Source: Phallusia fumigata
Taxonomy: Eukaryota; Chordata; Ascidiacea; Phlebobranchia; Ascidiidae
Reading direction: 5' to 3'
Assembly (NCBI GenBank): GCA_008931825.1
Contig: QXVZ01000327.1
Span: 1 to 29,222 of the forward strand
DNA: 29,222 nucleotides
Positions 21,279-29,222 of the stretch are shown piece by piece. Below the pieces are notes generated by a model that was not told where the DNA came from, ran no database searches, and saw nothing but the letters and a program-made list of their open reading frames with translations. Position 1 is the first letter of the stretch. Each line of letters opens with the position of its first letter. The position numbers and the translations under genes are program-made.

Positions 21279-24200
21279 TCACTTTTTTAATCTCGGCTTC
21301 ATCTCGTCTCCGCAACTTCGCAAAAAGATGTAATTCTTTTTTTGTGGGTTGTAGTGCTCGTGTCCCTGCCAATAAACGTCTGGTTTAACAAATGTTTGAT
21401 GATAGCTGTCTTTACTCGTTAAAAAATATCTTACAGAGAGCTGATAGTTGAACAGAAAAAACTAACGGCACGTTAAGAATACACAAACATTCTACAACGT
21501 TACCATGTTAACGTTTTTCCATACATGCCGATTGCACGTAGGCAGTTAAACGCAATCAATACGTTTGTTGGAAACTGAAAGGTTGAGATTGGATAATCTG
21601 TCAACGAATTTAGCCTTTGTTGATGGAATTGGATTTAGACACAAACGTATTGCATTACAATAAACACACCTAGGAGTTAATGTGTTATTGAAAACGCGGC
21701 CAGGCTTTTTTAGTTATAATGACAGATCAGGTAAACAAAGCATCTAAGCGCAATACAAGTCCTAACATCTGTAACCAAGATCTATCAATAACCCTGTTCT
21801 GCGTTTAGCGGTTGTTTTTTTCTTGCATTTTAGAGCATTAGAAAGGAAACTGGACAAAAATATTTATTATTATGGGTCCCCTTTCCATAAGGTAGTCTAT
21901 TACAATTTGCAACATTCAACAAATTTTTATCTGTCAAAACGATGTGTTGTTTGAAACGATGCACTGTGAAAAAGACGTTAAAAAATGTCGGCATATTTTG
22001 GGCTCGCAATTAAAAACAAAATGGAAAACATTAACATAAATTGATATAGTTGTTGTTTGTATCGAAATGTTATCAAAATCACAAACTGCAAATATACCCA
22101 GGCATGTTGTTTATCAATTTTCAAACTCACCTTTGACCAATCGTAACTCGAGGCGTAGGCGAAGACGTTTCCGTTGTGGCTGATCGCACACGCAGAAATC
22201 GACTGATCAAGTTGCTCTGAACCTTTTAACTTCGTTCTTGCGTCTTTATCCCAAAAACTGTATCTACCGTCTGAACCAACCGTTGCAAGTGTCCCGTACG
22301 ATGGATGGAACGAAATGCAATTCACCTGGTGTAAAAGAATGATAGTTGCATAATAACATATAACCAACTAAATGGTCGTAACGAGCAACGAACTGTTTCG
22401 TTTGGGGAAAAGGGGCATATCCCAACAAGGCTAAAGATAAGCTTACATTTTTTCCTAAAGTTACGTCAACTTTGTCTTTAAAAAACTTGGAAAGATATTA
22501 TACAACTGTACAAATATTTCAGTCATGTTGGAAATTGCAAATTTTTTTGTAAAATTGGGGTTTGGAATAAGAACCCAACTTACTGCATAAATATCTTGTG
22601 GCGATGAAGAGGTCGATCGGTGGCATTTAAAAGTGAAGTTGTCTCTCCTATAAGCAGACAAAATCGGTTGCAAACAAGAAAGTGAGAGAAATGTCAGCAA
22701 GTGGTAAATGCGTGAGTCATTTTTTTAACTATGTGCAATTGTTGTCCCCGTGCGGTGGTAAAATGGCATCGGCAGTGAAAAAATTATCTTTCTATACGAT
22801 GTTTTAAAGGCATAAAATGCAATTATGAAGTAGGTAGAGACTCGCCCGATTTCCAATGCTATGTTCGTAGCATTGAAAGCGATATTTTTCTACACAAAAC
22901 AAAAATAAAACTTACGGACTGCTTGGTTGTATGTAGTGTATTGCAACTCTCCCTTCGATGCTTCCTAATGCAAAACCAACCGGGTTGGCTTGAGTTTTGT
23001 CTTTAAAAATGCTGATGCATCGCGGCTGCGAGAAATCTAGTTACAGGTTTGTCTGGGTGTTGGGAACTTAGTCACTAACCTGATATTTTAATGGCGAATC
23101 GATTTTCATGTATTCTTGTGGTTCACTTTCCAATTTGAGGCAAACTAGTTTCTTGTCCGCACAACTTATCATTCCCATTGGATATTTCTAAAAGATCAAC
23201 GAAAAACTCGGGTTTGGGCTAAGGCAATGGGTTATCAATGTTGCGTTGAGTTTATTTCGCTTGGTGAAAAAAATCGTAGCGACACAATTACTAAAACAAT
23301 CACCAAGCTGGAAGTGGCTGCGCAACGTTAAGTAATGGGCAATGTAATGTTATTGGTAAAGGGTAAAAAGTAAGTAAAAGTAAAGCATGATATTGTTGCA
23401 AATAAAGTGACAATTGTTAAGTGCCAAGTGTTAATTGACTACATAGGACAGAAACAGTAGTGATGGTTCTTACCACATCAGCACAGTAAACTCTCTCAGT
23501 CATATTGAGAACTTTCATCGGTGTTGAAGATCGCGTATCCCAGAACTGTAAACAAAAACCACAATCATTTTAAAACTTTGTTTCTGTGAGGCAGGAAAAA
23601 TCCGGAATACTTCGAAAGTAACACATTAAGGCATAAAAAGTACCTTGACCGTTTTATCCCAACTGCCCGTCATTAAACACGTGTAGTTCGGGCTTTTTAT
23701 CCAGTGACAGGTCTTAATTGGGGCATCGTGTTGCGCAACCTGTATAAAATTGGGGTTGTCCTGTCTTGTGTTTGAGAGAAATGCATTGTGATGGAACTCA
23801 AGCTAACCTGAACTGACTGATTTGACGCCAAATCCCACATCTTGGCACACTTGTCCGCTGATGCTGTAAAAACCTTCGTTCCGTCCTGCGCCAAACAGAT
23901 AGCGGGCTAATGAATACCCCAGAGACTTTGTAAACGGATTAAATATCGACGATGCTTCCGATGTTCGAAATTAGGTAATTCCATTATTTGTACATCAATA
24001 AAATGTTGAGCAACACCAAACTTGCACTCACGTCACTCCATGATACATCAAGGACCGGACCTTGATGCATTTGCTGCGCTTTTGGCACGGTCTGTCCGTT
24101 ATCTTCGATTTGCCAACATCGTATCTAAACACACAAAACAGTGGAAAGTTGGTTAGAAATCAAAAGGTGTCAGTGGCACCACACAACGTGTGAACATTCA

Positions 24201-24760
24201 GAGTGAAACAAAACTAGATTAACAGTTTTAGTTTAAAAATGTTTTTGATATAAAGTTTGTTTAATTTATATCTTTTACAAAATAGGAGTCACTGCAAAAG
24301 AAGCCAATTTTAAATGTGCACTTAAGTATCAATAAAAAACAGTATACATCATGGCAACGTTAGTTGAAAAATTAATTTGTAAAAGCTGTCCACAAAAAAT
24401 GTTTAACATAGCAATCCAAGTTTAACTTTATATTTTCTAGGATCAGTCACACAAAAATATATTTTTGTGAAAACAAACATTTCATTGCTCTACAAAAAAA
24501 AACTGACATACTTACGTCATTTGCCCATGACCCAGCAATTAGGAAGTTACCAGGTGTTGTTGAGGGACTGAATTCCATACAACTTACACTGTCATCTGGA
24601 GGACTTGAGACTTCAATATCTTTCATTGGGTTATGATTGGCGGAGGCTTAGAGAAAAAAAAATTTAAGCATTGTTTAAAAAAAAATAAAAATGCCCTTTT
24701 TTACTTACTTGTGGAACTTCCAAAAGAAAACGAAGAATTTGAGCCTGCAAACAATGACAT
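21279..24760 (-). CDS. RAE1: mRNA export factor RAE1 (Gle2), WD40 beta-propeller, 361 aa
   Basis: Exons in transcript order: 24760-24709, 24646-24516, 24124-24032, 23885-23808, 23739-23644, 23545-23474, 23187-23080, 23025-22916, 22647-22584, 22325-22131, 21365-21279 (TGA). Phases agree; 362 codons. It begins [17 protein letters not shown]. Family signatures in order are [142 protein letters not shown] and [14 protein letters not shown], ending KPRLKK. RAE1 binds the GLEBS motif of NUP98 (and BUB1-family proteins) at nuclear pores, acts in mRNA export, and has roles at the mitotic spindle. Length is close to vertebrate RAE1 (368 aa). The C-terminal exon is easy to miss: it is only 87 nt and lies 765 bp from the previous one. 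Confidence 0.97.
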
Positions 24761-24801
24761 CCTATTTTTTATATTTCTAAACCACACAGATATCTGTATC
24801 A
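24761..24801 (-). promoter_or_regulatory. RAE1 5' leader behind a strong splice acceptor
   Basis: On minus, a pyrimidine-rich tract ending TTTGTTTACAG (plus 24802-24812) precedes a 41-nt leader before the ATG. With only 273 bp between the GPATCH3 stop and this ATG, the acceptor may receive a trans-spliced leader rather than a conventional upstream exon. Confidence 0.5.
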
Positions 24802-25032
24802 CTGTAAACAAAGTAAAACAGGTAACATAAAAACGCTTTCATGTTAGGACATTTTTCGAATCAAAGCATTGGTTATGTGGAACACAAGAACCTGACTACA
24901 TTCAAAAATGATAATAAAAGGCACAAAAGACTTACTAGACCAAGCAACAGGTAAAGTTACAATCAAGATTTTAGCGAGATGTGCATGATACACAGAAGAT
25001 GAAAGTTGGAAAAATAAAAAAATGAAACTGTC

Positions 25033-25038
25033 TTTATT
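25033..25038 (-). promoter_or_regulatory. Poly(A) signal AATAAA overlapping the GPATCH3 stop codon
   Basis: The final codons are AAA TAA followed by AG, so AATAAA (minus) includes the TAA stop. If used, the 3' UTR would be only about 15-30 nt. Other AT-rich variants downstream are possible. Confidence 0.5.
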
Positions 25039-28000
25039 TTGAAAACACTGTCCATTCTGATTCACTGGCAGGCCTAACAAAGTGCATGCGTGGAATAAAA
25101 GCAACAGGTCCTTCACTTTTACTGCAAGGAAGTGATACCCCATCATTTAAATTAATCTGAGATGGATGATTAACAAGTTTTGAGGTTGAAGCCAACATTG
25201 TTCTGTTTTTCTCAGGTGCTAAATCTCCTGATGTACAAGATTTCACAGTATTATGTTTTAAAGCATATGGGTGTTGCGATCTTAAATATCCACTATCTTC
25301 ATCAATGTCTAAAGGGACATCATATTTGGTAGTAATTATTACACCATCCATTCCAGGCACAGCCTTTTTTCTTCTTTCTTTACTGAGGGACTTGTGCTTT
25401 GATGAAACAGAAACCAAATTTGATCTAAACTGTGGAAAAAGGTAGGAATGACTTGCCAAGGGTTCGACAGCTTTGTGTGTGACTGGATTATCTGGCCCTG
25501 ATAATTGTTTCACTTGCACTTTCGCAGCATATTTTTTTCCACTGCATTTTGGGTCAACAGAATTCAGAATATTTTCACCATGAAATCCAAGGCCCTTCCG
25601 CTGGTTTGGTCCCTGTCCCTCAGCTACAATTGGTTCAGTTATTCCACACTTCCCAAATATGCCGAGACCTTCATCATCTCTCCAACCAAATTTTTCCATT
25701 ATTTTTCTACCTATGCCTCTAGTGTGGGTTTCAAACTGACCAACAGCAATGTTGTAGTTTTCCTGTGTCTTGCTGGGTTGATGTTTGTTTTTGCCTTTTC
25801 GTTTGGAAAGCAATGGTCTGCCCATGTGCAACCTAGTTAGAAAAAAAATCTATTTAGACTATATTACTGCGATAAGGTCTATTACAGTAAACTTTCATTG
25901 ATTTGGCCTAAATAATTTGCACAAAACATCCAATTCAGACACTGTTTATTTGACCCATTTTAGAGTATTGGCAGTGAAACTGCCTGGGCTATGGGGTTAA
26001 AAAATCAATCAATACACAATGACATATAATACAAACCTTTTACAAGCATCTAATTATCATCTAATTAGGACATTATTTGATTGTTTACCCAAATTTTACC
26101 AGTGAAGTTCTGCTACAAGGCTTGGTGTTTCCCAAGCTAGTGACAAGCCCCAGTTTGAACGAAACTAAGGTTTTTTTGACTAGGACAACTGGTTCATAAG
26201 CAATGTAAGATTTATTTTTACCAATGTAATCTTATCATCACAGATAATTTTTATTTGTGGTGTGCCAAAGCATTTAAAACATTTTATAAGTTAGCGTGGT
26301 CACCACAGGGGCTTGAGGGTCAAACGAGACAGATGGCACAACACCATGACTATATCTACCAGCTAGAAAAATTTTTTTCAAATCCACTGTTTCATGGAAT
26401 AAATGCATGGACAAGCTGCAGGGTAGAAAAAAAGCATAAAAAATATGTTTTTCCCTCAGCAAGGGAACCCATAACTGACACAACTGAAGGAAAAAAACAA
26501 CATTATTGTTCACTTTTTGATGTTGCGTATGACCCGAGCTATATCAAACTTCATCCAAACAAAAATATGTTATTATAGGGCACCTTCGAACAGCGACACA
26601 TACAGTTTTCACCTACAGTATTATTTAGCCTGTGGGTTGTAGGTAGGCACTTCAACCCATTTTTAGTTGAACTTTATTATCAAACAGGCACAGAGAATTT
26701 TATGCATGATAACTTTTCTTACCTTTTTTCCTTGCAGATTTGCACAAAATCTTTTGCATCACGATCCCCATCATTACCATAAAATTCACTTGTATCAACA
26801 TCCCATTGATCTGTATTCTGTTCATCAAAGTCTCCATCTTCTTCAACCCAGTACTGAGCATCTGTACAAAACCTTTTTTCAACACATCTTCATAACAGAT
26901 CTTTAGGATCTTGCCTTTTAAATGCAATACACAACAAAGAGAAGTCTTTAAATATTTACTCCTGTCTTTAAATATTTACTCCATATTGCTGTTGACATAA
27001 ATTATTTTTTGCACACACACTATTTCCTATTTTTGCAATGGATACATATTCAATACCTGCAATTTATCGGGTGCCAAATTTTCTTGGTAACAATGCTATT
27101 AGGACATGACCAGTTTTAGTTTCGAATTAAAAATGAGACAAAGGAAAAAAACAATTGCTGATTTAAATTGCTGAGTCACCTCCATCATATTGCCACTGAT
27201 ATCAAAAACATAAACTCATTGTTGTTTCACTACATATTCCAATTGCCAGGCAAACATAGGATAAACACCTGTGTAGAAAACTAAACCACTTCCTCCCTTT
27301 TCCCATTTCAATTCAATTTCTTCTTCAAATAACCGTTCTTTGTCCCTTTCTTGACTTGTAACATCATTATGAAATGCCTCATGCCTTTCCCACTCTTCGC
27401 ATGTATCATCATCATCATCAAAATCAGAGTCTAAAATGTGTTAATTTTATCAAAACATTTTCTGTTTTTAATTTATAAATAGGTAATGCAACTTTGAGAT
27501 CTAGGGCAGAGCTGTTACTATTATTTGCAACATTTAGACAAGGATGATAATTGAAAAGGTCTGGTGCTGTTGTTGCCAAAGTCTGAATCATGTTAAACCA
27601 TGTTTAGGAAATGATTGGAAAAAGATTTTATGTCACTGGTTATCTATTTCAAATGAAAGACATAACATCAATATTTAATGATTTTAAATGACATTCAAAA
27701 CCTAAAATACACACTATTTAAACTTAACTGTTCCAATGCTCAACAAAATGCTGCAACCTTATGAAAATGCAAATTACAAAACATAATCTTTTCACCCGAC
27801 ACCCAAACACACCTTTTTTTTCTTCAGTATCATTTTCCCTTGTTTCAGAAACATCAGGGCAATTTGACTGATGAGACTTTTGTGACATTTCTACATCTAA
27901 ACATAAACATTAACACAAGGGTTTATAAAAGTAGTTAAAAATGAGTTAAAACAATGGGTCTCTCATAGAAGGAAAACCAATAATATTCACCTGCATTTGG

Positions 28001-28171
28001 TAATATTGTAATGCCATTGGCAGTTGTCACAGTGTACTGCACATCCTTCACAGAGGGCAGGAGTTCAGTTCCTTCCTCATATAAATAAGGTACATTTCCA
28101 TATCTTCGATGACTCCCATTGGATGGAAAAACCAATCCAAGCTTTTTTATAACACTAGTAATCAAATATTC
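25034..28171 (-). CDS. GPATCH3: G-patch domain protein GPATCH3 (C-terminal 454 aa, 5' end beyond window)
   Basis: Exons seen: 28171-27991, 27896-27813, 27430-27269, 26861-26723, 25832-25034 (TAA); phases agree. The first visible exon begins EYLITSVIKKLGLVFPSNG and contains YGNVPYLYEEGTE. The next two are acidic and end KWEKGGSGLVFYT. The fourth has YWVEEDGDFDEQNTDQWDVD and DRDAKDFVQ, which match the GPATCH3 signature. The last exon (266 codons) holds the G-patch (25717-25577: TRGIGRKIMEKFGWRDDEGL ... KGLGFHGE) with its spaced glycines, then a long disordered tail. G-patch domains bind and activate DEAH helicases or bind RNA; human GPATCH3 is a nuclear protein. The N-terminal exons are not found between 28172 and 29222, so the gene is cut by the window, not broken. 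The start of the first visible exon is chosen from an acceptor (TTTATGACAG). Confidence 0.88.
26944..26983. repeat. Short tandem duplication (20 bp x 2)
   Basis: GTCTTTAAATATTTACTCC is followed directly by a second copy after one base. It lies in a GPATCH3 intron and has no coding content. Confidence 0.85.
27040..27115. repeat. Diverged dispersed repeat, copy A
   Basis: The sequence around ATGGATACATATTCAATACC ... TTCTTGGTAACA resembles 29005-29085 (TTGGATATATTTTCAATACC ... TCCCTTGGCATT) with scattered substitutions. It is probably a remnant of an interspersed element of unknown class. Confidence 0.4.
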
Positions 28172-28599
28172 CTGTCATAAACAAGTAGCTTTTCATAGAA
28201 AGCAATTTCAAACAAACAAACAAACAAAACAAGGAAAGATAGAAGGGTAACATACTGTATGGCCCATAACAAAGGATTTATGTTTGAACTGGGCCACTAA
28301 CTTTAAAATTTGATCGCATGATTGCTTTATGAAGCACAAATCCCCGACCTAGGCAGTTTTACATGTTTTGCTGATACATGTCCAAACTTGTTTAGGGCAC
28401 TACAAATATGTTAAAGCAGGGGTGTTTTCAGATTTTCGGGAATCTTTCTAAAAGGTAACTACTGATTTTTTTTATTCCAGTTTATGGGTATTGTTTGCTT
28501 CATTTTATCCTCAGGGGACGGAACAATGCCTGAATGTGTTATGCTCATTATGAGTCCGCCGGCAAGCTACCTGCTTCATTGCAGTTCCGTTGGATTATT

Positions 28600-28790
28600 T
28601 TTTATTTGATTTTTTGATATCGAAAGTTGGTAACTTCAATTTGGGTCAACCCACCGGGTTCCTCTGGGTTGGAGCAATGGCACTTAAGTTTCTTGCTCAG
28701 GGAAACACAAGCGACCTAGATGAGATTAGAACCCACAACCTTGTGTGCACAAGGCAGTTGCGAACCACTCGGCCATCTTGGCGGCTATTC
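28600..28790 (-). mobile_element. tRNA-derived SINE
   Basis: On minus, a tRNA-like head starts near 28782 with A box TGGCCGAGTGGT (28775-28764) and B box GGTTCTAATCT (28733-28723). Both match Pol III internal promoters, but the cloverleaf is degenerate. Downstream, the body contains a TTTCCCTGAGCAAGAAAC-type segment that recurs in animal tRNA-derived repeats. The 3' boundary is uncertain. The head resembles a tRNA with a type II (Leu/Ser-like) A region. Confidence 0.65.
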
Positions 28791-29004
28791 CTGATATTTT
28801 AACGAATACCATAAATGTACTGAACCTTATGACAAAATTGTAGCAAATATTTGAAGTAAATTCCACATAATCTATTTAATACAATGAAAAAGGTCAACTC
28901 CTGGGGGTCAAAACTTGACTCAACTAGAGAGGTGGCGTTCTCCATATTTTCATTCCACATACACTACCACCTCAAAATGATGTTCTCCACATATACCATT
29001 TTCT

Positions 29005-29085
29005 TTATTACATTGGATATATTTTCAATACCCACATTACATTGGGTCCCTAATTCCCTTGGCATTTTATAACATGATTGTTTCT
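29005..29085. repeat. Diverged dispersed repeat, copy B
   Basis: This is the partner of the 27040-27115 copy, in the same orientation. Similarity is by eye and patchy. Confidence 0.4.
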
Positions 29086-29222
29086 GCTAGCATAAACATA
29101 TGGGTCCCCACACACATGCAATTTCTGAATAGTAGTGATGTTTTTAGAACGTGATCGGTTTAAAAATCAGTTTTACAAATTTAAAAGTAAAGATTTCCAT
29201 TTATAATTTAACTAAATCATTT

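Larger units (their letters stand above)
28172..29222. other. GPATCH3 intron or upstream sequence, no exon recognised
   Basis: I looked on minus for the missing N-terminal exons of GPATCH3 and found none with a convincing frame and splice sites. The stretch holds a (CAAA)n run at 28209-28230, the SINE, and copy B of a diverged repeat near its right end. Confidence 0.5.

Noticed and set aside
21166-21372. 68-residue minus frame over the RAE1 last exon
   Set aside because: This is a shifted frame. The true frame gives the RAE1 C-terminus [15 protein letters not shown].
26255-26578. 107-residue plus frame in a GPATCH3 intron
   Set aside because: No recognisable domain, no start or splice support, and it lies antisense in an intron.
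1-29222. CRISPR arrays, bacterial operons, viral genes
   Set aside because: No regular spaced repeats, ribosome binding sites or viral protein signatures were seen. Spliced genes show a eukaryotic nuclear origin.

Overview
This is an AT-rich, intron-rich animal nuclear sequence. It carries small spliced genes, Pol III genes inside introns, a tRNA-derived SINE and a hAT-like MITE. Protein similarities (RAE1, GPATCH3, a hippocalcin/VILIP-class calcium sensor, a CUB/EGF transmembrane protein), compact genes and short intergenic gaps fit an invertebrate deuterostome. An ascidian such as Ciona is my best guess, but that is inference and no species-specific marker was read. I joined exons by hand using open frame, GT/AG sites and codon phase; for all four complete genes the phases close exactly.

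Layout: (1) 1-29, minus: possible start of a gene that runs off the left edge. (2) 403-7020, minus: 16 exons, 544 aa, a protein with a degenerate EF-hand-like N-terminus, a highly charged coiled coil and a C-terminal module that resembles the dynein microtubule-binding stalk. (3) 7046-8729: gap between two divergently transcribed genes. (4) 8730-17788, plus: 25 exons, 1060 aa, signal peptide, CUB, ten EGF repeats, one membrane helix and a 472-residue basic, serine-rich cytoplasmic tail. Its third intron holds, on the opposite strand, a tRNA-Ile/tRNA-Phe pair 2 nt apart, plus a 443-bp hAT-like MITE and an assembly gap. (5) 18447-20857, plus: 5 exons, 204 aa, neuronal calcium sensor protein. (6) 21279-24760, minus: 11 exons, 361 aa, RAE1 mRNA export/spindle WD40 protein, convergent with the calcium sensor gene. 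(7) 25034-28171, minus: the last five exons of GPATCH3, a G-patch protein whose N-terminal exons lie beyond the right edge; its stop codon lies only 273 bp upstream of the RAE1 start codon. (8) About 28600-28790: tRNA-derived SINE in the GPATCH3 upstream region.

The genes do not form an obvious pathway. RAE1 and GPATCH3 are housekeeping nuclear genes in tight tandem. The most novel items are the short dynein-stalk-like protein, the CUB/EGF receptor with Notch-type O-glucose and O-fucose sites on most repeats, and the apparently dicistronic tRNA unit.
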